Below are positions 7,464 to 15,060 of a stretch of DNA of 45,895 nucleotides, in pieces. Numbering within the stretch: position 1 is the stretch's first letter; each line of letters starts with the position of its first letter. The stretch comes from Candidatus Poribacteria bacterium (GTDB lineage: Bacteria; Poribacteria; WGA-4E; WGA-3G), in NCBI GenBank assembly GCA_009845545.1, contig VXZK01000182.1:16935-62829 (forward strand), given 5' to 3'. A model generated the notes under the pieces. It was not told the DNA's origin, did not search any database, and saw only the letters and a program-made list of their open reading frames with translations. The position numbers and the translations under genes were made by a program.

Positions 7464-8643
7464 CTCCAATATCCATATACCAAAGTTTGTAGGCAATACC
7501 TGTCGAAAAAATCAGGGAAATCCCTGCGACAATAAATGGAACATGAACAGAGATGTTAACCAGAAAACCGCTTGCGACGTAACCGAGAAGAAATCCGGTG
7601 CTCCATGCCAAGTGCGTGAGTCCCACACCGTGTCCCTTCTCATCAGGTTCAGTAAATTCATTAATAAATCGCGGGATCGTCGTCGAAAGTGCCCACGCCG
7701 CGCCCGCCCCGAGTATCCAGAAAACCCCCAGCGCGATTGAAGACGTATGAAAAAACGCCATACCGAAAGCGAGAAGCGTAACGATTGCATTCGCCACGAG
7801 AGCAGGCGCACGGTGGCCAACTACATCACATATCCGTCCGACAGCCAGTTGGCAGCCGAAAGCAAACAATAGACTGATCGCACTATAATAGCCGGTTGCT
7901 TTCACCCCGACGAAACGCTCAATCAAGATCGGCATCAGCAAGTTCACGGAACCCCAATAGTAAGTCGGGAAAACACGTAAACCGATCAGCATCCGCATTT
8001 CCCGCCGCCGACTCAGGCTGAGATACGCCGCAACGTTAAGCGTTGATTTCCATATTCCACCCCGTTCGCGTTCGGTATCGGAAGACCATTGTCGTGCCAA
8101 CCGCGGTAAAAAGAGGCACGCCCCCACAAACAACACGCCTGCCAGAACAACAGCACCGGTTCCGAAAACGTTATACCCCGTACGGCTAATGACTTCGCCC
8201 GCGACAGCACTCCCGACAGCACTCCCGACAGTGCTGCTGATAAAGTAGAGGCCTGTTGCCCACCCCAACCGCTTTGGAGGCACGGCACTGATGAGATAGG
8301 TCTGCCCGCCTGCAGTTTTGAAACCGGAAGCAATCCCTTCATAACAGAGGATACCCCAAAGGAACAACGGTGTCCTTGTCGTGAAAAGCGCACCGACAAC
8401 CACTGCCCCCGTCATTCCGATGAGCACAGTCGGTTTCCGTCCGAACCGGTCGCAGAGTGTTCCGCCAATCAATGCTGAGATGCCACCGAGTCCGATAGGA
8501 AGTGCGCGTAACAACGCTGCGAAAAGCGCAGTCTCTTCTAAAATCGTCTCCGCGTAGACCGGAAACAGCATCTGTACCGGTCCCGTCACCAAACCGACAA
8601 CAAACACGATAGCGCAAAGAAATATAAATCCGCGACTCCACAT
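7453..8643 (-). CDS. MFS transporter, 12-TM type
   Basis: This 396-residue inner-membrane protein has about twelve hydrophobic segments. The signature loop between TM2 and TM3 is GGTLCDRFGRKPTVL, and a weaker copy (GRICDVVGHR) lies between TM8 and TM9, as expected for the two-fold MFS repeat. The substrate cannot be read. The ATG lies only six bases after the stop codon of the NuoEF-fusion gene, so it is probably translated from the same message. The C-terminus ends inside a palindromic repeat. Confidence 0.88.
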   Translation of the reverse strand: MWSRGFIFLCAIVFVVGLVTGPVQMLFPVYAETILEETALFAALLRALPIGLGGISALIGGTLCDRFGRKPTVLIGMTGAVVVGALFTTRTPLFLWGILCYEGIASGFKTAGGQTYLISAVPPKRLGWATGLYFISSTVGSAVGSAVAGEVISRTGYNVFGTGAVVLAGVLFVGACLFLPRLARQWSSDTERERGGIWKSTLNVAAYLSLSRRREMRMLIGLRVFPTYYWGSVNLLMPILIERFVGVKATGYYSAISLLFAFGCQLAVGRICDVVGHRAPALVANAIVTLLAFGMAFFHTSSIALGVFWILGAGAAWALSTTIPRFINEFTEPDEKGHGVGLTHLAWSTGFLLGYVASGFLVNISVHVPFIVAGISLIFSTGIAYKLWYMDIGGTN

Positions 8644-8649
8644 GCTTTG

Positions 8650-10296
8650 TTAAAAATAGCGCATCAGACTGTCCGTAATATTAGGTGCAGCGGTGCCGAG
8701 TCCACAAGCACTCGTTGCCCTCATGACTGCTCCAATTTCCGAGATGAGCGTTTCCGAATTCGGATCCAATGGCACGGACAAAAGTTCCGTCAACCGATGG
8801 GTGCCGATCCGACAGGGAAAACATTTACCACAGGATTCCTCAGCAAAAAATTCCATTGCGTTGCGTGCCACAGCAAGCATATCTCGCGTGTCGTCGAAGA
8901 CCATAATCCCCGCGGCACCCAGCATCGCGCCCACTTTTTGAAAACTCGGTTCATCAATCGTAATGTCCAGATCGTCGCCAGCAATAAACCCACCCGAGAG
9001 ACCCGCTGTTGTAATCGCTTGAATTTCGCGTCCTTCTGTAGTACCACCCGCCCACTCATAGAGAAGCGTCTTTAATGGCAGTCCAAACGGGACTTCGTAA
9101 TTCCCTGGTCTCCGAATATCACCGGAGAGGCTAATAATCTTTGTGCCTGCTAAATTTTCGTCATAGCTGAGATTCTTATACCATGCTGCACCGTGCCGTA
9201 CAATTTGCACAGCGGCAGCGAGTGTCTCCACGTTGTTCACAGCGGTCGGTAAGTTCTCAAATCCATGTGTTACAGGATAAGGCGGACGGTTCCTTGGAAA
9301 CGGATGTTTTCCCTCCAGACTGTTCAATAACGACCCTTCCTCACCGCAGACGTAAGCACCAGCGCCGCGTCGAATGTAGATATGGAAATTGAAATCTTCA
9401 CCCACATGCTTATTTCCAAAGATAGCATCACCGAGTAACCCAGCTGCTTCTGCCTCCGCCAGTGCCTGTTCAAGTATTTTTTCGGTTTCTGGGTACTCAT
9501 ACCGGAGATAGATAAAGCCGCGTGTTGCCCCTGTCGCATAAGCCGCGATCGTCATCCCTTCAATCACAGCGTGTGGAGCATAGTCAAGGATAACCCGATC
9601 TTTGAAGCAGCCCGGTTCACCCTCATCTGCGTTGCAGACGATAGTTTTCGGTTCACCTGAGGCATTCAAAACCGATTCCCATTTCATACCGGTTGGAAAC
9701 CCTGCACCACCCCTACCTGCAAGTTGGCTCTCTTTGAGCGTTTCAATCACATCTGCTGGTGTGAACGTTGTTACCGCACGCGTCAACGCTTCATAGCCAC
9801 CCGTGCGCTGATAACCTGTCAACGTCTTACGTTCGGGTTCGCGTATCTCAGCGAAAATACATTCTTCACCATCACCGGGATATGGCGGGGGTAAAGGGGA
9901 GGGCTGTACAGAAAGGGTGTCTGCTTGCTTCCCAACGAATACCTCATGTCCTTTCAATACGGGCACACAATCGTCACACCTGCCAGCACACGGCATCTCG
10001 GTCGCGCCTTCGGCTTCGAGTGCCTCAAGAATTTCCAAACCCCCTTGCAACCGACAGACAGGTCCGGTACAGACCCGCGGTGCGCTTTGGCCCGGTGCCT
10101 CACGCGCAAAATGGTGGTAAAATGTTAACGTGCCAAAAAGTTCAGCAAGCGGAATCCGAAGCCCGACTGCGATGTCGCGAAGGACTGCCTCCGAAATAAA
10201 ACCGTCTCGGTCGTGGAATGCGTGTAACAATGCAAGCAGCGGGGCGGGCTCATTACGCCACTGGACAATGACTTCTCGATTCGTCGGAACTGCCAT
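8650..10296 (-). CDS. NuoE-NuoF fusion: NADH-binding flavoprotein subunit
   Basis: This protein has 548 residues from ATG 10296, preceded by GGAG; a TTG four codons earlier is unlikely. Residues 1-115 are NuoE-like with a [2Fe-2S] site C76-x4-C81...C103-x3-C107. Residues about 155-548 are NuoF-like: FMN loop GRGGAGFPTG (194-203), NADH/FMN segment GAGAYVCGEEGSLLNSLEG, and [4Fe-4S] ligands C489, C492, C495 and C531. Fused E-F subunits are known from NAD-linked formate dehydrogenases, Hox hydrogenases and related diaphorases. No partner (NuoG, FdhA, HoxU) lies in the window, so the partner must be encoded elsewhere. Confidence 0.9.
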   Translation of the reverse strand: MAVPTNREVIVQWRNEPAPLLALLHAFHDRDGFISEAVLRDIAVGLRIPLAELFGTLTFYHHFAREAPGQSAPRVCTGPVCRLQGGLEILEALEAEGATEMPCAGRCDDCVPVLKGHEVFVGKQADTLSVQPSPLPPPYPGDGEECIFAEIREPERKTLTGYQRTGGYEALTRAVTTFTPADVIETLKESQLAGRGGAGFPTGMKWESVLNASGEPKTIVCNADEGEPGCFKDRVILDYAPHAVIEGMTIAAYATGATRGFIYLRYEYPETEKILEQALAEAEAAGLLGDAIFGNKHVGEDFNFHIYIRRGAGAYVCGEEGSLLNSLEGKHPFPRNRPPYPVTHGFENLPTAVNNVETLAAAVQIVRHGAAWYKNLSYDENLAGTKIISLSGDIRRPGNYEVPFGLPLKTLLYEWAGGTTEGREIQAITTAGLSGGFIAGDDLDITIDEPSFQKVGAMLGAAGIMVFDDTRDMLAVARNAMEFFAEESCGKCFPCRIGTHRLTELLSVPLDPNSETLISEIGAVMRATSACGLGTAAPNITDSLMRYF

Positions 10297-10339
10297 CCAT
10301 CTCTCCAATACAGGAAAACAAAGAATAATTTCTTTGTGT

Positions 10340-10368
10340 ATCTTATCAATTTTCCAACTTCAGGTCAA
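10340..10368 (-). promoter_or_regulatory. Sigma-70-like promoter for the NuoEF-MFS operon
   Basis: On the minus strand, TTGACC, 17 bases, TAAGAT. The predicted start near 10333 leaves a leader of about 37 bases before the ATG at 10296. The -35 is five of six to consensus and the -10 four of six. Confidence 0.5.
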
Positions 10369-10399
10369 CGCTTTTCTGAAATTTTGCTGCGTAGATTGC

Positions 10400-11218
10400 T
10401 CATTCTGGCACATCCACTTTAAACGGATCTATGAGCTCATTTAACGCCTTCCGCTGTCCATGATCGCGGCTTTCAAGCTCGTGAAGCGCGGTTGGGATTT
10501 CGTCTTTATGGGCATCAAACGGAAACCACCGAGACGCATCGACGTGATGAAACTGTTTTGAATAGATCCAGCGTAAAAACACGGTCATTCGCGGATAGGC
10601 TTCGTGGGTCCAGCGTCGTCCGGCGTGTCGCAGGTTCGGCAGAAACACGATGAAGTCGCCAGCGTTCACTGGAACATTGTGAACTGTCGGCGGCGGATCG
10701 TCCATCGTGATGTGTTCAGGATACTGGAAGTTGGATTTGTGGCTTCCCGGAATACAGGCAAACCCGTTGCCGGGTGGCACATCCACTAACGAAACGGAGA
10801 GATTAAAAAAACTCGCGAAGACCTCATCGTTGGCGACTTGGTATTGGTGGTGCGGACTTCTGAACCAGCCTTTATGCCCGCCGTGGAGTTCCAAACCGTC
10901 TGCATTGGGATAGCAGATATTCGCCACGACATCAAAAACGCGTGGATGGTTCCATGTCAACGCAGTCACAACCCGTAATATTTCTGGGTTCAAAATAAGC
11001 CGTTGGAACGCCTCATGTCCGTAATGCATGTTATAGACCCACCACGGTTTCCCCTCCGGCGCGTTGATTCGCATAGGCGGCTTAAAATCTGCCTCGTCCC
11101 ATTCGGACCACGCAAACATCTGCGCCTTCATCAATTCGACATCCGCCTTCGGTACAGCGTTTCGGACCACAAAATAACCGAGCAGATCGAAACACCATTT
11201 TTCTTCCTGTGTTAGCAT
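10400..11218 (-). CDS. PhyH-family 2-oxoglutarate dioxygenase-like protein, altered iron site
   Basis: This 272-residue cytoplasmic protein belongs to the phytanoyl-CoA dioxygenase superfamily. Its core (VSLVDVPPGNGFACIPGSHKS, then H198 in LRHAGRRW and R210) matches the coupled upstream paralogue. Where that paralogue has the iron motif H-N-D before YQ, this one has H123-H124-Q125, so the Asp ligand is replaced by Gln. It may bind iron differently, do different chemistry or be inactive. The ATG overlaps the upstream paralogue's stop codon by seven bases (ATGCTAA), indicating translational coupling. The substrate is unknown. Confidence 0.8.
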   Translation of the reverse strand: MLTQEEKWCFDLLGYFVVRNAVPKADVELMKAQMFAWSEWDEADFKPPMRINAPEGKPWWVYNMHYGHEAFQRLILNPEILRVVTALTWNHPRVFDVVANICYPNADGLELHGGHKGWFRSPHHQYQVANDEVFASFFNLSVSLVDVPPGNGFACIPGSHKSNFQYPEHITMDDPPPTVHNVPVNAGDFIVFLPNLRHAGRRWTHEAYPRMTVFLRWIYSKQFHHVDASRWFPFDAHKDEIPTALHELESRDHGQRKALNELIDPFKVDVPE

Positions 11219-12084
11219 AGTTCCTCTCCCTTATCGATTTTTTTCAGGATCCGTTTGGCAAATTCCTTTTCGCTCCGTTGGACAGATTCCAATTCGTATT
11301 GATCGTCAGAAATGCAATGCCGGTGCGCTTCTATAGGGAGGTTATAGTTCTCATTGAAGTAGAAACTGAATTGGTAACGATTGAAAACGACGCGCCGCGG
11401 ATAATCTTCTTTCCAAAACTTTGCGCCGTGCATCAGTCGTGATGAGAAAATGAGGCAATCCCCGGCTTTCAATTCAAACGTAATTGCGGGCGCCCATTCG
11501 TTATCGATGTCAAGCGTGGTAGGGAGTTTGATCTGCGATTTATGTGTACCGGGGATGCACATGAAACCGTTATCCTGTGGCACATCAACGAGCGTTATGG
11601 CGGTGTTGACATAATTGCTGTAGATCTGACCATTACCAGCTTGGTAATCGTTATGCGGGTTATGAAATCCGTCCGGAAAATCAAAGCCGCTCGTGTCGCG
11701 GTGAAGCCTCTCCTTTTCGCCTTCAGGGATAGGACGTTGCTTCTGCAAGACGAGCGCGCAATTGAAAAGTCTCGGACGGTTCCACATCAAACCCATCACA
11801 ATCCGTAAGGCTTTTTCGTTGAGCGATAACCGCTCGAAAATCCGATCACCGTACTGAACATTGTTTAGCACGCCGCTGTATTCGTCTTGCGTGACGTTTA
11901 CAGGTTCAGGCACGACTTCAGGGTGTGCAAACCATCTATTTGCAATTTCAAGCATCTGTTCTACTTCTGCTGGCGACACCACCTGCCGAAGCACTAAATA
12001 GCCAAACAGATCGTAATGCCATTTCTCTTCTTCTGTTAGCGTGGAAGGCAGATCAATGGCACTGTCTTTACCGCGAATTAGCAT
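11212..12084 (-). CDS. PhyH-family Fe(II)/2-oxoglutarate dioxygenase
   Basis: This 290-residue protein has the family iron triad: H144-x-D146 in NPHNDYQ, the distal H219 in LMHGAKFW, and an Arg for 2-oxoglutarate in YPRRVVF. A second HRD (128-130) lies about 16 residues earlier, but its spacing to the ITLVDV strand does not fit. TLVDVPQDNGFMCIPGTHKS is the conserved core strand and turn. Family members hydroxylate small molecules, lipids or secondary metabolites; the substrate is unknown. The start follows an AAGGTAAT motif, just after the decayed hydrolase gene. It overlaps the next dioxygenase by seven bases, and the pair may act on related substrates. Confidence 0.85.
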   Translation of the reverse strand: MLIRGKDSAIDLPSTLTEEEKWHYDLFGYLVLRQVVSPAEVEQMLEIANRWFAHPEVVPEPVNVTQDEYSGVLNNVQYGDRIFERLSLNEKALRIVMGLMWNRPRLFNCALVLQKQRPIPEGEKERLHRDTSGFDFPDGFHNPHNDYQAGNGQIYSNYVNTAITLVDVPQDNGFMCIPGTHKSQIKLPTTLDIDNEWAPAITFELKAGDCLIFSSRLMHGAKFWKEDYPRRVVFNRYQFSFYFNENYNLPIEAHRHCISDDQYELESVQRSEKEFAKRILKKIDKGEELC

Positions 12085-12092
12085 ATTACCTT

Positions 12093-12469
12093 CTACTCCA
12101 TAATTGTAAATTGTAAATCTACTATGAACTGCCTAAGTGCTGCCTTTACTTCATTGGGTTTTTCTATCCAAGGATAGTGCCCTGATTCGGGAACCGACAC
12201 AAACGTGCTATGAGATAGTTTAGCGGCAAGCACCTCTATAAAGTGACACGGACGAGGATCGCAGGCGCGTCGTGCCATCGAGGATCAATACCGGTGCCTG
12301 CGATGTGAAGAACGGCTATCGTCCGAGCCGGAAACCTGACCGCATAAGCCACAGCGAGCCCTGCTCCCCACGAATGCCCTCCAACAATCCAACGTTCAAG
12401 GTTGAAATGTTTTCTCAACACTTCTAAATCATCAACAAATGATATTAATGAGTTGTTATGAGGATACAA
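12093..12469 (-). pseudogene. Decayed alpha/beta hydrolase (aminopeptidase/epoxide-hydrolase-like)
   Basis: Two out-of-phase reading frames carry pieces of one alpha/beta hydrolase. The first (12236-12469) has the nucleophile elbow GGHSWGAGLA and continues to AGTGIDPRWHDA. The second (12093-12278) resumes with DPRPCHFIEVLA and the catalytic His segment ESGHYPWIEKPNEV. The N-terminal oxyanion region, the cap domain and probably the catalytic Asp segment are missing. The frames overlap, so a central deletion with a frameshift is the simplest reading. The piece lies directly upstream of the dioxygenase pair and was probably once in their operon. Confidence 0.8.
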
Positions 12470-12489
12470 GTTTTAGACCCACAAGTCAA
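12461..12489 (-). promoter_or_regulatory. Possible minus-strand promoter driving the dioxygenase pair
   Basis: On the minus strand, TTGACT, 17 bases, TATCCT, overlapping the broken 5' end of the hydrolase relic. It could now drive the two dioxygenases. Confidence 0.35.
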
Positions 12490-12490
12490 C

Positions 12491-12513
12491 AAAAAAATCA
12501 GTTTGATTTTTTT
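12491..12513. terminator. A/T stem-loop, possible bidirectional terminator
   Basis: AAAAAAATCA, GTT, TGATTTTTTT pairs over ten bases and is followed by further T. It lies between the divergent promoters at 12461-12489 and 12517-12545. The stem is almost all A-T, so it may be weak. Confidence 0.3.
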
Positions 12514-12516
12514 TTA

Positions 12517-12545
12517 TTGACAATCTTCGTCAAATTTGCCATTAT
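12517..12545 (+). promoter_or_regulatory. Sigma-70-like promoter, plus strand
   Basis: TTGACA, 17 bases, CATTAT. It points toward the relic frame at 12588-12842 and the DUF6807 gene beyond, which has no closer promoter that I can see. Confidence 0.5.
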
Positions 12546-12587
12546 GGCGACAACTGAAGGTGATAAAAGCGATTCAGAGGGTATCTG

Positions 12588-12842
12588 TTAATTTTTCACA
12601 TCGTATCGCTGAACTGGAAAAATGGAGGTAATCATGTCAACTTCCACCTTTATGAGGATTTCGCGGATCGTTTTTCCGTCGAAGATGCCGAAAACATTTG
12701 GCAACGATTTTCGACGCTATACGAGAAAATTGAGGCAGAAATTATCCGATCTGTTCCAGACAGAACATCCCGTGTGATGCGCTATCAACTGACCGATATG
12801 CCAGCGAATTTTGAAGTAGAGGACTTCATTCAGAGCTGGTAG
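12588..12842 (+). pseudogene. Start-less reading frame, probable gene remnant
   Basis: This open frame of 84 codons before TAG has no start codon at its beginning; an in-frame TAA lies 24 bases upstream. Its composition looks coding: NFHLYEDFADRFSVEDAE, then NIWQRFSTLYEKIEAEI and MRYQLTDMPANFEVEDF. A frame-shifted ATG at 12634 with an upstream GGAGG hints that the original start is now out of phase. I recognise no family. It occupies most of the roughly 490-base gap upstream of the DUF6807 gene. Confidence 0.4.
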
Positions 12843-12960
12843 AAATGTAGAACAACTTTCAAACAACTTGCGTCAATCAGATGTGTCCGTCGTGCAAAAG
12901 GTATGCAACTTGCGCTGGACGATTGAACAATTTTACCACAAAGCGAACAGGAGTTAACCA

Positions 12961-14106
12961 GTGACAGAAAATCGAAGTATAATCATCAAAATTGAGGCAG
13001 GTTCGGTCAAGCGGCACAACGACCTTGTCCGCTTGCGTTTCAAGCCGAAACGTTATTTTCCCGATTGGCAAGAAGGGGTTTCAGGACTTGCGATGTCCAT
13101 AACGGATGCCGACGGTCATGTCTCCGGCGAGGATGTCCCCTGTCAATTCGAGCCGACGCTACGCGAACTCGCATGGCAGACAGGCGAACTTCAAACGGGG
13201 ACATCGGCACATTACGCGATCCGACAGATCAATGGACCGCCACCCAAAGCGCGTTATCAAATCGAACAGAAACCAGCACATCTGCTCATTTCTGCCGATG
13301 ACGCGTTATTCGCACGATACAACTTTCTCGGTGTCTGGAAGCCTTACTTTTGGCCCCTCAACGGAAATCATGGGACTGTGGTCCGCGGGGCTGGCGGCGA
13401 AGATCATCCGCATCACACAGGTCTCTACCTCGCCTACGGGGGACACGGTGAAGGTGGGTCCGCGAACATCTGGTCTGATTGGGATGAACCACCTTATGGT
13501 CCTTGCGGGAAGATGTTGCACCAACGCTTTGTCCGAATCACTGAAGGAAACGTCTATGCTGAATTTGTCGAAGACCTGATCCATGTCACAGGAGATGGTG
13601 AAGTGATCATGACAGAAACGCGGACCGCCCGCGTATGGTATGCGGATGATACGCGGCGGTTTCTGGAAATTACACACGAAACAACACCACCACTGGACAT
13701 CGGTGATCGGCAATTCTTGTGTGTAGCACGTCTGAATCCGTCAATGGGTATCCCAGAGGAAGGGCACGTTGAAAATTCTGAAGGGCAGATTGGCAGAACG
13801 GCGGTGCATCATCAACGCGCCCGGTGGTGTGATTTAGGCGGCACAGTGGGAGATGGCGTGGCCGGTATCGCACTGTTTGATCACCCAGAAAACGCTGAAC
13901 ATCCGGGCTTTTTCGGGGAAATCGCTGTACCGGAACAGATGAGCATCCTCCACCATCCGCCTGATGAACTGGAAAATGACCGTTTCCGTCTGCAATTTGG
14001 GGTTTATGTCCACGAAGGTGTTACACCCGCAGCAGATGTCGAACGGCATTATCAGTGCTACACAAATCCGGTGCAGGCGGAGGTCTTGAGGGATGCAGCA
14101 TTTTAG
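12961..14106 (+). CDS. DUF6807 / PmoA-like family protein
   Basis: This 381-residue protein starts with GTG behind CAGGAG. The diagnostic segment is GGEDHPHHTGLYLAYG (His149, His151, His152), the signature of the family once called 'methane oxygenase PmoA' (PF14100, now DUF6807). Despite that name it is unrelated to particulate methane monooxygenase. It is common in carbohydrate- and dehydrogenase-rich loci of Planctomycetes-like bacteria and has a mutarotase-like beta-sandwich look. No signal peptide is visible. The neighbouring Gfo/Idh/MocA dehydrogenase and dioxygenase suggest a role in sugar or sugar-like catabolism, which is inference. Confidence 0.75.
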   Translation: MTENRSIIIKIEAGSVKRHNDLVRLRFKPKRYFPDWQEGVSGLAMSITDADGHVSGEDVPCQFEPTLRELAWQTGELQTGTSAHYAIRQINGPPPKARYQIEQKPAHLLISADDALFARYNFLGVWKPYFWPLNGNHGTVVRGAGGEDHPHHTGLYLAYGGHGEGGSANIWSDWDEPPYGPCGKMLHQRFVRITEGNVYAEFVEDLIHVTGDGEVIMTETRTARVWYADDTRRFLEITHETTPPLDIGDRQFLCVARLNPSMGIPEEGHVENSEGQIGRTAVHHQRARWCDLGGTVGDGVAGIALFDHPENAEHPGFFGEIAVPEQMSILHHPPDELENDRFRLQFGVYVHEGVTPAADVERHYQCYTNPVQAEVLRDAAF

Positions 14107-14138
14107 GCAATAACAGTACCAAGCAAACCGTTGCCAAT

Positions 14139-14957
14139 TCACGCCGGCCGCTTGCGGTGCTTGACATCCAGTTCACGAAGGAGTGCCAAAGTGTCTTCAA
14201 ACGAGAGTTCACGCGTTGAAGCTGTATGTTCGAGGTAGTCGCGCGTCTTGTTATTAAGCACACCATAAAAGGCACGTACCTCGGGGTCGGGATGGTCTCG
14301 CCAAAGTTCGACAGGTATGATCGAATCCTCGCTCAAGTACCGACGGTTCGGATGCCCGTAATAGACCTGCACCGTCTTGCGTTCTGCCTGCGTCGGACGC
14401 GTCGTAGCGGTGTGTAAAACACCGATGTTGAATAGCACGGCGGTCCCAGCGGGACCATACAAATCGACAATTCCGCCACGCGCCAACTGATCGTCTGTTT
14501 CAAGAATCTCAGCGTCCACTGATTCCGGCGATAAGGAGAAACAGTGCGTCGTTTCATCAACATCGGTCAGATACAACATCAACTGGACGAACCCGATGCG
14601 CAACGGATGTTCGAGCCAGTGCCTCGGGCCATCTCGATGCCAGCCGCGATTCAGTTCACCCTCGTACGCTGCCATGTGCCGGATGCAGATTTCCGAAAAG
14701 CAAGGGGCATTGCCCATGAGTGTGTATAGACAATCCATGACGATCGGATGCCGAATCATAGTGTCGAATTCAGGTGAAGTCAGAAGCGCATCACAATTCA
14801 CCGTTTGGTAGTGTCCGATACGATACCAGTGATCTTCAACTTCAGTGCGGTCCCGGTCAAAGGCATGAACAAAATGCGCAACCTCGGCATCGCTCAGAAT
14901 CTTACCGAGTGAGACATAGCCATTTTCTTTAAAAAACGCATAATCTGCTGGTTTCAT
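14139..14957 (-). CDS. PhyH-family Fe(II)/2-oxoglutarate dioxygenase
   Basis: This 272-residue cytoplasmic enzyme has an intact iron site: H107-x-D109 in GWHRDGPRHW, distal H182 in GVLHTATTRP, and R193 as the likely 2-oxoglutarate anchor. The strand FVQLMLYLTDVDETTHCFSLSPES replaces the more usual DDVTxxNGCLxxxPGSH, so it belongs to a different branch from the 10.4-12.1 kb pair. It converges with the DUF6807 gene, whose stop is 30 bases away. The substrate is unknown. Confidence 0.85.
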   Translation of the reverse strand: MKPADYAFFKENGYVSLGKILSDAEVAHFVHAFDRDRTEVEDHWYRIGHYQTVNCDALLTSPEFDTMIRHPIVMDCLYTLMGNAPCFSEICIRHMAAYEGELNRGWHRDGPRHWLEHPLRIGFVQLMLYLTDVDETTHCFSLSPESVDAEILETDDQLARGGIVDLYGPAGTAVLFNIGVLHTATTRPTQAERKTVQVYYGHPNRRYLSEDSIIPVELWRDHPDPEVRAFYGVLNNKTRDYLEHTASTRELSFEDTLALLRELDVKHRKRPA

Positions 14958-14988
14958 GTGCTTTTCCTCACCTCGATCCTCTGCGGGC

Positions 14989-15023
14989 GCGGTCGGGAGA
15001 CCGCTCCTACAAGAGTTTGTAGG
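14989..15023. repeat. Overlapping double hairpin, palindromic repeat type 2
   Basis: GCGGTC, GGGA, GACCGC (14989-15004) forms one hairpin. CCTACAA, GAGT, TTGTAGG (15006-15023) forms another directly adjoining. The GTAGG/CCTAC edges recall the ends of the 27-bp palindrome at 3202 and 30133, suggesting a related family. It lies between two minus-strand genes. Confidence 0.6.
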
Positions 15024-15060
15024 TTCACTGTTTTTGGGATTTTTAGTGCATCAATGCTTT

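Noticed and set aside
11592..11600. Second HRD (residues 128-130) in the coupled PhyH protein as the iron ligand pair
   Set aside because: It lies too far from the conserved core strand; H144-x-D146 has the spacing shared with the paralogue.
12961..14106. Annotation as methane monooxygenase subunit A
   Set aside because: The DHPHHTG signature belongs to the misnamed PF14100/DUF6807 family, and the protein has no transmembrane helices.
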